From Oreohelix idahoensis (Eukaryota > Mollusca > Gastropoda > Stylommatophora > Oreohelicidae), in the NCBI GenBank assembly GCA_024509875.1, contig JAMPIV010003457.1, positions 488,410-552,409 on the forward strand: a DNA stretch of 64,000 bases, given 5' to 3'. The position numbers were made by a program, and so were the translations under genes. The notes below the pieces were generated by a model that saw only the letters and a list, made by a program, of their open reading frames with translations, had not been told where the DNA came from and ran no database searches. This document shows, in pieces, positions 34,665-46,692 of the stretch. Position 1 is the stretch's first letter, and each line of letters begins with the position of its first letter.

Positions 34665-36110
34665 CATCAGTTCCACAATGGTGTTCTTGTCTTACTGTTT
34701 ACATCAGTTCCACAATGGTGTTCTTGTCTTACTGTTTCCATCAGTTCCACAACGGTGTTCTTGCCTTACTATTTCCATCAGTTCCATGTTGGTGTTCTTG
34801 TCTTACTGTTTCCATCAGTTCCACATTGGTGTTCTTGTCTTACAGTTTCCATAAGTTCCTCACTGGTGTTCTTGTCTTACTGTTTCCATCGGTTCCACAA
34901 TGGTGTTTTTGTCTTACTGTTTCCATCAGTTCCACAATGGTATTCTTGTTTTACTGTTTCCATCAGTTCCACATCGGTGTTCTTGCCTTACTATTTCCAT
35001 TAGTTCCACGTTGCTGTTCTTGTCTTACAGTTTCCATAAGTTCCTCACTAGTGTTCTTGTCTTACTGTTTCCATCGGTTTCATAATGGTGTTTTTGTCTT
35101 ACTTTTTCCATCAGTTCCACTATGGTGTTCTTGTCTTACTGTTTCCATCTGTTCCACAATGGTATTCTCGTCTGTTTCCATCAGTTCCATAATAGTGTTC
35201 TTGTCTTATTGTGTCCATCATTTCTTCAATTATGTTCTTGTCTTACTGTTTCCATCAGTTTAACAATTGTGTTCTTGTCTTACTGTTTCCTTCAGTTCCA
35301 CAATGGTGTTCTTGTCTTACTGTTTCCATCGGTTCCACAATGGTGTTCTCGTCTTACTGTTTCCATCCGTTCCACAATGGTATTCTTGTCTTACTGTTTC
35401 CATCAGTTCTATAATTTTGTTCTTGTCTTACTGTTTCCATCAGTTCCACAATCGTGTTCTTGTCATGCTGTTTCCATCAGTTCCACATTGGTGTTCTTAT
35501 CTTACTATTTCCATCAGTTCCACAATGGTATTCTTGTTTTACTTTTCCATCAGTTCCATAATGGTGTTCTTGTCTTACTGTGTCCATCAGTTCCACAATG
35601 ATGTTCTTGTATTACTGTTTCCATCGGTTCCACAATGGTGTTCTTGTCTTACTGTTTCCATCCGTCCCACAATGGTGTTCATTTCTTACTGTTTCCATCA
35701 GTTCCACAATGGTGTTCTTGTCTTACTGTTTCCATCAGTTCCACAATCGTGTTCTTGTCTTACTGTTTCCATCCGTTCCACAATGGTATTCTTGTCTTAC
35801 TTTTTCCATCAGTTCCACAATGGTGTTCTTATCTTACTGTTTCCAACAGTTCTACAATGGTGTTCTTGTCTTACTGTTTCCATCCGTTCCACACTGGTGT
35901 TCTTGTCTTACTGTTTCTATCAGTTCCACTATGGTGTTATTGTCTTACTGTTTCTATCAGTTCCTCGCTGGTGTTCTTATCTTAATGTTTCTATCAGTTC
36001 CTCGCTGGTGTTCTTGTCTAACTGTTTCCATCAGTTCCACACTGGTATTCTTGTCTTACTGTTTCCACCAGTTCCACACTGGTGTTCTTGTCTTACTGTT
36101 TCAATCCTTC
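34665..36110. repeat. 37-bp minisatellite, about 39 copies
   Basis: The unit contains CATCAGTTCCACAATGGT and TTCTTGTCTTACTGT and repeats with scattered substitutions over 1.4 kb. Because 37 is not a multiple of 3, each frame cycles through the same 37-residue peptide, giving long overlapping open frames (up to 338 codons) that are not genes. Confidence 0.95.
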
Positions 36111-36890
36111 AATTCTGTACGAGCACTCATTTATGCAAGTTTGTAACTTTCTGGTTCTCGTTTTCAGAATTTTCTCAAACGTTGCTTAGCAACAAGCAAA
36201 TAATTATTTTAAAAGTTAGATGGGAAAAAACGACGAGATTTGATAATGTAATAGCCTTACAGATTTACCACTATTGGCAATAACTTTGTAGCAGTAAGTT
36301 AACATTGAACTACTGTAGGAAAGACTTCACAGAATCAGTGCAGAAATTAGAGACAACAGCAGACGATTTAGCTTGAAGTAGTTTATATCCATCTTTGCAC
36401 AGATGCAATAATAATGTCATAAATAATACTGTTATTGGAAAAATAATTCACATAATAAATATTTCAGATTACACGGATAAATTAATCTTCTAGCTTTGAT
36501 TTCTTTATTTATCTTTTTCGTGAAGTAATCATGATGACAATATTATACCAACGATTTGTGTAAAATGATTATAATATAATTAATTATTTATTTATTATAT
36601 ACAGTAGATGAGTTTAAAGAAGTATATTCTTGTTTTTGATTGGGCAATTAATTATGATATCGTTTGTCCTGAGTGAGAATATTTAAGTCAAGATATTAAC
36701 TAATGGAAAGATGTTTATTTCACTGCCTGGTCAACAAAGCTTGATAGACATATACAACTCTCATTACTTATTCTTCTTTATATCATTGGAATCAAATTAT
36801 TCACGTGTTATTTTTTATTCAGTTCCAAACGTTTATACTAGAGCAGACAAACAAATCACCAACCAGGAACAATATTACTCACAATATAGG
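36111..36890. other. Non-coding AT-rich sequence
   Basis: Nothing recognised in either strand. Confidence 0.5.
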
Positions 36891-37439
36891 CTCGCGTGCG
36901 ACCTAATGAAAGTCAAAACTGGATGCCTGGATCCAACACATTTTCTAACGCCGATGGAGAAACCACGGTAGTGAGATGGAATGTGCGAATACTAAACGAA
37001 ACTGGAAGAAAACGCGGCACATCTCGTCAAGGAAATGAGACTCAGCATTATAAGCCTTTTGGGAATTTGCTGGGGGAAGATGAAATAGATCAGGACACAC
37101 CATAATGAATACTGGCGAAAGTATCATCTATTCAGAATCTTCCACTGGAACCGACACGGGAATAGAATAGTGGAGACGCATGGGGAACAAAACAGAATTA
37201 TGTTGATGGGTCTTCCATATGGGTCAATTTGGTTTTTCTGGCAATTCTGTAGTATTGCACCTCTGTAACACACACGTCTAAACGCTTAATAAACAGTGGT
37301 TGACCTCATAAACACAGTTTGAAGTCAACACAGGAGTGCGACAGGTATGCATGCTATAATCCCTAATATTTAACATCTATTTAGATTAGGAAATATAAGT
37401 GGCACAGGATGTGAGGGTATGGTGCTGGCACTGGAAAAA

Positions 37440-37600
37440 ACACACATTGAGAAAACACATTGATAAAACACATTGAGAAAACACGTTGATAAAACACATT
37501 GAGAAAACATGTTCATAAAACATGTTGATAAAACACATTGAGAAAACACGTTGATAAAATACGTTGATAAAACACATTGAGAAAACACGTTGATAAAATT
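37440..37600. repeat. 13-bp tandem repeat, about 12 copies
   Basis: AAAACACATTGAG and AAAACACGTTGAT alternate, so the higher-order period is about 26 bp. Confidence 0.9.
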
Positions 37601-38026
37601 GCAAAGCAGTTCTTGCTCTTGAATTCACAGAGTAAAAGAAATAAAGACAGACAAAAACACACTGAGAAGGGAATGAGCCATAGACATGAAGGTGATCAAG
37701 AAAAAATTGAAAGACCTTGAACTGATGACAAAGGATATGAGAGCTTCAGCGGTATTCGTTGAAGTCCTGTGCTCCACGTGGAGATGATGAGTTTAAATGA
37801 TGAATGATTGAGTTGGACAACATCGTAAGGATATCGGGAATCAGACGCCATAAACGATTTCAGACAACCAAAGCCTACTATTCACACAAGATAAAAATAT
37901 ATATATATAAATATGCATTCATCCATCATAAACGAGATGTACACAACATAGATCAGTAGGTCTTATACAGAAACAATGAAGGTCTTCAGAAATGGAAGCC
38001 CATTCCATGACCGTATCGACAAAACT

Positions 38027-38089
38027 TGATGTAGCAACGACAAAACTTGATGTAGCAACGACAAAACTTGATGTAGCAAGTCTAGGAGT
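38027..38089. repeat. 21-bp tandem repeat, 3 copies
   Basis: CGACAAAACTTGATGTAGCAA is repeated three times without change. Confidence 0.92.
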
Positions 38090-38400
38090 TCAGATTCCTT
38101 GGAAACATATTTGAAGAGGATACCAGAATGATCAGAGAAATAGACATAAGATGTTCTATTGTTAACTAATGGTGGTTCCATTTGATTCCACGGATGCAAA
38201 GCGGCAAAACACATTCACAACAACTTCTTGCATTTATTGTCAAACACGGATGCTGTCTTGTGCATAAGAAAGACCGCAACGTTTGAGATGAAATGCCTAC
38301 CAGAAGCTGCTAATGTCACCGTAAGAGATGGACTGATAAGTCATGATACGTGACAACTGACTGGAGCAATATGAACCATCAGTTACAAAGAGAGTCTGAA

Positions 38401-40228
38401 GGATAGGTCAAGACACGTGACCGCTGATTAAAAAACTTCGTTTATTTGTTAAATAGATAGACAGACTGACAAGTCAAAAGGCGTTATGTTACTGGTACAA
38501 CTCTATGCACACATAACAGTAAAGATTTTGAGCCGCTCATAAGAATAAACCCAAAAGAGCTGCCCACACAATCAATTGACAGTAAATCTAGTTTCTGAGA
38601 AAGAAGACTCAGCAAATGAAGATAAGTAGACAGTGATAAAGAGACACAGCAGAAACAAATCATGATTGGCCAAAATAACAAACCCCACACAAGAAGGAAA
38701 TCAGTTTCTCCCACACAAGCTGCTTCACAGCATATGTGGGAAAATCGAGAAGAGTGGGTTAAGCTAGTAAGATGTGATTCTTTCTGACATATCTGGGATC
38801 TGTTCATAAAATATAAAGATTTAATCATAACAACATGACATAAAAAATAGGTTTGCACGTGTGCGTTAACCTGGAGCATTTTTTTTTGCTTCAGAATCCT
38901 CTTAAGTAGAAATCTGAAATTTGCTTTACAGCTAATGTGATAACAACATTATGAGATCAAACCAGAAATGTTTACACTATAAGACAATCCTCTCTGCCGC
39001 TCATAAGCTCTGGACATTGTCATATTAAACAACTTAGGAATTGGTTGATGTGAAATTGCTGTGAATGATGAATGTGAAGCGGCTTATGAAAATAAGGATG
39101 TGAAATAGCTTTGTTATGAGTGGATGCAAAACAACCTGTCAATGACGGGATGTGAAATGACCTGTGAATCGTTAGCTGTGAAAAAACTTGGAATGGTTGG
39201 AGGGAAAACAGTCTTTAAGTGAGTGTAGGAAAACACTGTAAGAGCAGACTATTAAGTGACGTTGAGATGTAGATATCTGTAGCGAATCTGATAGGGATGG
39301 ATAGAATAGATTGCTTTGAGAGGGCGAGAGGAAGGATATAAGATATTTTGGGAGTGCCGTTTGAGTGTTTCAAGGTCGTACGTTGTGAACAGCTATGACA
39401 AGAGGCACGGAAAGTTCCAAATTGCGCTGGAATAATTGAGCACTTCCATCACGGGCGGACACTGAGTTGTTGCACGTGATTTTTTAATTGAATCTTTCAG
39501 AGGTGCCCGAGTGAGAAATTAACTTAAGGAAAATGTGCTGACTTTTTTAGGTTTATGTTTATTTGCCAATCCAGACTTGAATGAGTAGGATTTTCCAAAA
39601 AACATTATGGCTGACTTCTTCGGTAATTTTCTACAGCAATTTCGATCCAACGTGTTGTCTTCGTGTAAAATTCATATCAGTGTAACCTTGTTACATGAAA
39701 TTCTTTATTCCAGGGCTTCGTTGGCGCATTGTGTTATTTCAGGAACTGTTATGTCAAATACCAGCTGATACCAATTTTCTAACATCTAAATATCTGTAAG
39801 GAAGCAAAACGGTAATTGATCAATAACATTGTCATGATAAAGTGTGAGAATAATATATGGACATTAAACAAATTCCAGCATTTAAAAAACAAACTTAGCC
39901 TTTGCGATGCTCTGCCTCAGAAAAATGATTAACAATCCAATAAGGTTGTATTAAGAAATAACACAATAATAGGAAACTTTACATCTAAATTAAAGTTAAT
40001 TGTGGATGAAATATTATACGAAATAGTTTGCATACCAGGTGAAATATTAAAACAACAATACGTGAAATAATTAGCACACCAGGTGACAATGACAACTGAA
40101 CAATCACTACGCATCTACATGCAAAATCCTCAGAAGGTAAGAAATAATGTAGGTCAAATAAAGATGGACCAAAGGAGTGGCTAAGCTTTCAGGAAAAGGA
40201 TATCCAGTCATGTCGGCCACAAGAAATA
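38401..40228. other. Non-coding sequence
   Basis: A 131-codon minus frame at 38484-38879 has no recognisable domain or signal and I do not call it a gene. A short GTGAATG/GTGAAA-rich stretch lies near 39050-39200. Confidence 0.5.
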
Positions 40229-40575
40229 TCAAAAATTGTCATTGTGTGACGGTATTGCCTCCCTTGCTTTACAGTAGTGGTCCAACAGTGGCCAAAACTC
40301 AAGAGTATCTATTATAGGCTTCAATAAAGTCTATCTTTACACAAGAGTACTCTTGGCAGAAATGTCGATAGAAGAGTAGTAAAGCTTCTATCACATGGGA
40401 GTTTTCACAAGATATTCAGATAAGCGAAAACAATGCTGGCTGTTGCTGAGCACGTTAATTCTATAATCTGCCGACAACTTTTGAGAAAGATTTAAGCACT
40501 TCTTAAGTTCATCTCGTTTAAGCCCCCACCCCTGATTTATTCAGTGCAATTCTATTATTTTAGTATACCTCAGTT
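40229..40575. repeat. Dispersed repeat A, copy 1
   Basis: Starts TGTGACGGTATTGCC and matches 41718-42060 over its length, including the block AGTAGTGGTCCAA and the block AAGATATTCAGATAAGCG. The pair is probably an old element or segmental duplication; see repeat B. Confidence 0.8.
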
Positions 40576-40586
40576 TAGAGTGTGTG

Positions 40587-40815
40587 AACATATAAGGAGG
40601 GGAAACCCGAGGCCTGTAAACAGTAAATAAATAAACAAACAACACAAAGGTATGATCAGGCACTTAGTGGGAAAATAAAGAAGTAGAAGACCAGACAAGA
40701 GAAAAACAACAGAAGTGACAGGCTTACCGGGATCGAACCAGGACCTTCCGAACGGCACCCACCGCCTAGCCACGGGAGCGAATCGTCACTATCCACTCTG
40801 CCAGCTAAGCATTAC
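40587..40815 (-). mobile_element. tRNA-derived SINE, reverse strand
   Basis: On the minus strand a Pol III A box TGGCAGAGTGG (plus 40793-40803) is followed by a B box GGTTCGATCCC (plus 40729-40739). The spacing is long for a tRNA and recalls a Leu/Ser-type head with a long variable arm. Its 3' portion on the left (GAAACCCGAGGCCTGTAAAC to AAGGTATGATCAGGCAC) recurs at 41047-41130 and, inverted, at 41134-41215. Confidence 0.7.
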
Positions 40816-40924
40816 AAAAATAAAGCTTCACCGACAGAGGTCTAGCACGAACTCCCACGCGACCCGGATATGTACCATAGGACGACCCAGACTAATTATA
40901 GTCGCAATCACTGCTGCAGTTCCA

Positions 40925-41330
40925 CTATTAAACAGTATAGGCCAGATTACACAATACAAAGGCCTTAATACTGTGTCTAGTAAATGATAGAAGAATGAGA
41001 ATAAGTAAAGGACAGAATGTAGGTTTCTGGTATTTTTATAAACTTATAAACATATAAGGAGGGAAAACCCGAGGCCTGTAAACAGTAAATAAATAAATAA
41101 ACAACACACAAAGGTATGATCAGGCACTCAGTGGGATCATACCTTTGTGTGTTGTTTGTTTATTTATTTACTGTTTACAAGCCTCGGGTTTCCCCTTTTT
41201 ATATGTTTATACGTTTATAAAATACCAGAAACCTACATTCTGTCCTTTACTTATTCTCATTCTTCTATCATTTACTAGACACAGTATTAAGGCCTTTGTC
41301 TTGTGTAATCTGGCCTATACAATCATATTC
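40925..41330. repeat. Long near-perfect palindrome, about 200-bp arms
   Basis: The left arm (AGTATAGGCCAGATTACACA ... GGTATGATC, about 40930-41124) is repeated in inverted orientation at about 41137-41330, with a centre of about 12 bases near 41131. It includes SINE 3' sequence in both orientations, so two SINE-related copies lie tail to tail. Confidence 0.85.
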
Positions 41331-41717
41331 AAACAGGTCGGGTGTGGTACTTTCAAAATATTTCCGACATGGACAAATTTTGCAAAGATCACGTCTCCCA
41401 TATATGGCAATAAGATGCCCGATGCCCTTGTGTTCAAACTTACAGGCAGATCGGTAGACACACATGACAACATGGGTAAGCTGTAATACGTATTACTTTA
41501 TTAGAAAGTAATGTTGTCATAACAAGTCAGCGCGGAAGCGATTATGTCACACTTGTCTGCCCACATGTGTCACACAGACAGTAAACTCGTTATTTGTCGC
41601 ATGAGTACGCAAAAATCCGTGTCTGCCCATCTGGGTTACCAGACGAGTCGTCTTATCAGCGCTTCAATCTAAACACGCCGGCGACTATCTTATCTCAGTT
41701 GCTCACCGAAAGCCAGA
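41331..41717. repeat. Dispersed repeat B, copy 1
   Basis: Begins GGTCGGGTGTGG and contains GGAAGCGATTAT, CTTGTCTGCCCACATGTG and CTCGTTAT, all of which recur at 42650-42910. Confidence 0.75.
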
Positions 41718-42060
41718 TGTGACGGTATTGCCTTTCCTGCTTTGCAGTAGTGGTCCAAAAGTGGCCAAAACTCAAAGAGTATCTAGTATAGGCTTCAATG
41801 GAGTCTATCTTTACACAAGATTACTCTTGGCAGAAATGTAGATAAAAGGGTAGTAAAGCTTCTTTCACATTGGAGTCTTCACAAGATATTCAGATAAGCG
41901 AAAACAATGCTGGCTTTTGCTAAGCACATTAATTCTATAATCTGCCAACACTTTAAGAAGAATTTTGCAGTGGTTAATTCTAGCTCGTTAAGCCCCCACA
42001 GCTTAGTTAATCAGCGGAATTTATTATTATAATATATATAAATAAAGCTCTATTTAGAGG
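41718..42060. repeat. Dispersed repeat A, copy 2
   Basis: Partner of 40229-40575; begins directly after repeat B copy 1 ends, so A-B-A-B order suggests an old tandem duplication of about 1.3-1.5 kb with the SINE/palindrome inserted in the first unit. Confidence 0.8.
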
Positions 42061-42645
42061 GTGTGTTTAGTAACTTTGACTGAGACAAACATGTAGTACA
42101 TTTAAAAGGATTAAATCGAAATTAAATTTGTAACTTTACAAATAACAAAATTTAATAAATCACTTTAAGTTTTAACAGTTGGAAATTAATTTGAATATTT
42201 ATGAAAAGGTTTCATCACTTGGATGGAATTTAACTGAATAAAGGAGGTCCATTTTGGCAGCGGATATTTTCACTTAGCTAGCTGCCAATGGTAGTTTCTT
42301 CTCCCGATGGGTCAGTTCCTTTCCACTCTGCTCTTGTCTTACACGCGTCTGGGATGTCTTTAATTTTACAATAGATTGCCCCTTCTGACTCCGTGTTTTT
42401 TCAGTTTCCTAGTCCCGGTGTTCCTTATTAAAATTTGAAAGAGATTTCCTGTGCTTTGTAAGTCTTATCTGGTTCTCCAATGAAAGGTCCGGTTAACAAA
42501 ACGAATTATGAATCTAGTCTTCACTCTGGTGAGGTCCGAGGTTGTCTTGGCGAGCTTGAAATTCACAGTGAGATAAAACTACGAAAAGGTCAGGCTATAA
42601 TCCCCTCAATGTTGTTATGAATCTAATCAGAAAGATCCAATCATT
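42061..42645. other. Spacer between A and B in the second unit
   Basis: No coding sequence recognised; this is the counterpart of the region replaced by the SINE and palindrome in the first unit. Confidence 0.5.
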
Positions 42646-42960
42646 TCAAAAAGGTCGGGTGTGGCACTTTCAAAATGTTTCCTACATGTAAATATTTTGC
42701 AAAAGGTCATGTCTCCCATTTTTGGTAATATGATGTCTTGCATACACTCTCACCAACACATTTGTAGACTCATATTGTCTCAAATGTAATAAACCCATGA
42801 TTGCTTTTAACCAAGTGACCGGAAGCGATTATATCACTCTTGTCTGCCCACATGTGACACATTGACAGTAATCTCGTTATCTGTCGTATGTGTATGCAAA
42901 CTCCGTGTCTTATCTGTGACTAAGGGCTGGCTGAAGTACGTTTTAATCTGCCGCGCCTGT
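42646..42960. repeat. Dispersed repeat B, copy 2
   Basis: Partner of 41331-41700, more diverged. Confidence 0.72.
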
Positions 42961-43065
42961 AACCACAAATCTGGGTAGCGTCAAGCAAATGTGATATTTA
43001 TCACCTACAGGGTGATTTGATAAAATCAAATATTTGTTACTTGGCAGAAAAATAACGAGGAAAGA

Positions 43066-43395
43066 AAGAAAGAGAGAAAGAAAAGTGCGATAATTGACAG
43101 CAAAAAATAAAAATCAGTACCACAAATGTACCAATACTGCCAGAGAGAACCAAAGATCGACAGAGGTCGTCCATTTCTTCACACCAAGATGATCAGGTAA
43201 CAGCAGGTGACATCACAGAGAGGAGTGTCAACAAATGTTTGCACCTACAAAATATTTGCCACACAAGGAGAAAAAGAAAGAAAGAAAAGTGCTATAATTG
43301 ACAGCACATAATAAAGATCAATGCCACAAATGTACCGATACTGCCGGAGAGAAACAAAGATCGACAGGTGCCGCCCCGTTTTGTCACACATTGGA
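43066..43395. repeat. Direct repeat of about 125 bp, 205-bp offset
   Basis: GAAAAGTGCGATAATTGACA...GATCGACAG at 43080-43170 recurs as GAAAAGTGCTATAATTGACA...GATCGACAG at 43285-43365. Confidence 0.8.
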
Positions 43396-43939
43396 AATAA
43401 CTGGAGTGCTTAGCAGTTGAATTTGAAAGATGTAAGAAAGTAAGGTAGGATTGTGTTGGCTGTTGTGCGTAAATAACCATCTAGTCGTGTGTCTTTGGCA
43501 CAATCTTGTCTGTTAGTAATAGCTGATGTCAGTAATGTGTTATTGGTGGAAAGTTGTAGAATAAAAGTCAGACAGGGCTGTCACTGCCAGCAATAAATGA
43601 TGTCAGTAGTATGTTATTACTATGAAAGCAAAACAACAACTAGCATATCAACAAAATGATTTTTTTGTCAGGACAATATTTTCACAAACAGTTTATAGCA
43701 GTTGGTCGGGCATTAGTAGATAATCTCCTTCTAACGGTGGGATAGCATAGGTAGATTTGATAGATCCCTGCATGACGGACAGGGCAGGGAAAGAGAAAGA
43801 ATTTTAAAGCTAACCAGATTTCGAACTAGCCCTCTCCCGCCACCATATGAAAGCGCTATATTACTCTGATTATAAGTAATTGTTTCTTCATTTTCAGTAG
43901 ACATCTCATCCTTAACGTTGCCCTCTTTCATATGCTAAA
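43396..43939. other. Non-coding sequence
   Basis: Only a weak repeat of a ...GATGTCAGTA.TGTTATT... block near 43520 and 43600 is visible. Confidence 0.5.
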
Positions 43940-44027
43940 GACAGCATATGTGATGGTGTCTAGTATCAACCCATTAAACAGGTGACAGCATATGTGATGG
44001 TGTCTAGTATCAACACCTTAAACAGGT
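43940..44027. repeat. 44-bp direct duplication
   Basis: GACAGCATATGTGATGGTGT starts at 43940 and again at 43984. Confidence 0.9.
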
Positions 44028-44395
44028 GGACGACACAGGAATTATGAATGTGGTGAGGGATTTCAACATCAGCATACAGAACGCTAAGGTGCCGGAAGAC
44101 TCGCAACATAGTTACCTAAGGTCTCTTCCTAAAACTGGTAAAGATCCCACACTGCTCACCAGCTGTCAAATCGTCACACTGCAGAATGTCTGGAATATTT
44201 GCGTATGATGTGTAGGAGGGATTCCAGGGTAACTGTGAAACGGTTGCTGTAGCAATTGATCTAGACGATGCTTATAACAGTGTGAACTTTGAAACATTCA
44301 TGAACTGTGTAATGGTTTGCGGTGTTAACCCTTGACTAACAAGATAGATAGCAGCTGCCTTAACTGAGAGATGTGTTGCATTTCGCTTGGGAACA
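44026..44395 (+). pseudogene. Non-LTR reverse transcriptase fragment
   Basis: Translation gives LPKTGKDPTLLTSCQIVTLQ (RT motif region before the palm) in one frame. In another frame past a shift and stop it gives VAVAIDLDDAYNSVNFET, the motif A region with its Asp, and then AAALTERCVAFRLG. It is a different lineage from the RTE and Tx1 elements here, closer in wording to I/Nimb-type LINEs. Only about 120 codons remain. Confidence 0.6.
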
Positions 44396-44967
44396 TCCCC
44401 CCCCCTTTCTCTCACACACACACCCATCCCAATATTTATCGAAGGACGTAGTAAAATTTAACAACCAATCAAATCGTTACCTCTTTTTTGTAAGAACAAG
44501 AAAATTTTGGTTGAAGTGGAAATAATGCCTATTTTGAGTTTTTGACCGAACTTAGATAATTTATTTCTCGATAACTAAAGATAATTAAAATAAAAGGGAT
44601 ATCTCAAATTATAGCGCTGATATTGCTTAACATATACACATAGAGATTCCCTCATAGAAAAATTATCTTAACTTAGAAAAATTTAATTTAGTAATATTTT
44701 CACATCAGGTTAAGATCAAATTTAATTACAAAAAAATTAACCCCATTTGAATGCAAAGGAATAACTAAAGGAAAACTATATAGAACGATAGAGAATAATT
44801 GGCCGTTTAATTATCACTTTTGATAATTAAAATCGGTTCACAAATAACTATGATATAAAATAAACAAATTCGGTCAGATTAGACAAACACGCTTAAAACT
44901 GCTCAAATTCTATAGCCTAGGAAATAGTTAACTTTTTTTGACTCGTCATCTGATTGGTTGGGTGTAG
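44396..44967. other. Non-coding AT-rich sequence
   Basis: A short CA run near 44413 and otherwise nothing recognised. Confidence 0.5.
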
Positions 44968-46492
44968 TGTGATAAAAATTAACAACTTCTTGTAAAGTCC
45001 GCCATTGACGACAAAGCTTCCATACCAAGCTGACATTATTGAAAGAGACAGAAGGACAAGCCTTTGCCGTCTGTACTGAAAAGCTTAGTGCTATAGCCCT
45101 TTACTGTCGGGCAGCTTGTGTGTGTGAAGATTCTTTACTTGAGGGTAAGACAGATAATTTTATTGGCATAATTTATTAGTCCTGTAGGTAACAGGCTATC
45201 TGTGTGCCATATTAGTTTTCGATACTGCCGCTGGGAAATGTGTGATGTCACGACGACCTAAGTAGGAATGTGCCTATAGCAGGCTTATTCGGAGTGATAT
45301 TGTGTAAAATGTTTGCCAATTGGCTTTACAAATTTGCGACTGTAAGTGCAGTATTAATAAATTGATATTGTCTTTTGGAATGACACACTGTTCAAATAAC
45401 ATGTGAAAACATATAGGGAATGTTCGAATGAAGTAATCAACAGGTCACAAGCAATATTGTATCCACCATGACTATTGTATGGAAGACAAACAGGAAGGAG
45501 GGACATTAACATAGAATAAATACTGAAGAAGACTGATTACACCAAGCTGAGTGTAGACAACAGAATTTAAGGTCTGGTGCGACTTGTTAGCACAAGTGGC
45601 TGACCTAGGTAGGTATTAATACAGTTTAGAGGTGAAATTGATAGAGGCAGATGTTACATAGAAGGGATTGTCCTTCTTATTTCAGGTTGTATTACAAAGT
45701 ACCTCGTTGCTGCAGTAGCCTGAAAGGAAGAACATGTTGGAGTGAGTGCTCATGCTACAATTTGAAGCTAGCTCCTTTTCTTCAGTCAGGAGTCACAACG
45801 TTGGTGTACAGGCCTAAGATCAACAAAACAGCTGCAATAACCCTTTAACAGATAAGTCCTTTATACAGGCACTGATACCTCATCCTAAAACAAAATTTCA
45901 CCTATAAAAATATACCACCTGGGAGTGATGAAAATAACAGACCTTACAGTATAGAATTAGTGATAATATCAAGAACTGTGGGTATATTCATTCCAGTGAT
46001 ATTTTTGTTGTACACAAATGGACAGAGTTTCCAAAAAATATTTATTTTAGCATGTAAATAACCTTTTCTTGATTTTTTTGAGAATTCCTGTACCAACAAG
46101 ATTGAGGTACAGGAAAAATAAATTGTACATATCTATTTTCAGACAGTCTTGCTTAAATTTCATTAAAGTTAAAGTTCTGTTTTGAAATTCATAACTCGGA
46201 TAATACATTACCCTAGACACTTTGCCAAATAACAACACACAGTTAACATACTCTTGGTGAGATCTCAAGAGGTAGCAGATAGGGACCCAGAGAACTTCAT
46301 CATCATCATTTCTTACTCTGGGAACTTACATAGCTGGACCTCACCTTGATTGTCTATACACCCTTGCTCTTTTCAGAGAAGGAGGTATTTCTTATAAGAC
46401 CAGTCTCTTATCTGGCACTATCCAGGTATCTTCTGAAACATCTATTTGTCTAGGATATCCTATAATTATTAACATCTAAACTTCTTATCACA
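44968..46492 (+). repeat. Candidate 5' LTR of Gypsy element 3
   Basis: The right edge is supported by ...TTATCACA directly before a primer-binding-site-like word at 46496. The left edge TGTGATAAAAATTAAC at 44968 is a guess from TG...CA symmetry, since no second LTR is found in the window. Confidence 0.4.
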
Positions 46493-46495
46493 TAG

Positions 46496-46513
46496 TGGGG
46501 TCCTGTCCGGGAT
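46496..46513 (+). other. Primer-binding site of Gypsy 3
   Basis: TGGGGTCCTGTCCGGGAT begins with TGG and has the GTCCGGGA look of retroelement primer-binding sites; three bases separate it from the LTR end. Confidence 0.65.
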
Positions 46514-46674
46514 TATTTTACCACCATACCCTGGGACTTTTACTGTGGGGAATAATAGATAAATAAATATAAAATATAATTAAACAACTTGTGGTGAAAT
46601 TGGATGAGCTGTCATTTCCTATAGTTAATTAGGTTAGTAATATTTGCTAATTTATGATATAAGTTGTTAATAAT
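46514..46674 (+). other. Gypsy 3 leader
   Basis: Between the primer-binding site and gag; no motif seen. Confidence 0.5.
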
Positions 46675-46692
46675 TTGTGTACAAGTGAGAGA

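Larger units (their letters stand above)
36900..38400 (+). pseudogene. Highly decayed RTE-like LINE remnants
   Basis: Frame-hopping translation gives an endonuclease start-like segment near 36960-37110 (TTVVRWNVRILNETGRKR). Far downstream, pieces reminiscent of the RT-to-C-terminal region occur: EEDTRMIREIDIR near 38115-38150 and TFEMKCL near 38283, the latter like the FEMKCYRR motif of the RTE element at 56.4 kb. Two tandem repeats lie between. The identification is by short motifs only. Confidence 0.4.

Noticed and set aside
34577..36283. Overlapping open frames up to 338 codons with Cys/Phe/Val-rich repeats resembling a membrane or secreted protein
   Set aside because: They are the three phases of a 37-bp minisatellite, all equally open; no start, signal or unique domain.
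38484..38879. 131-codon minus-strand frame
   Set aside because: No domain, no splice or promoter context, composition like surrounding non-coding DNA.
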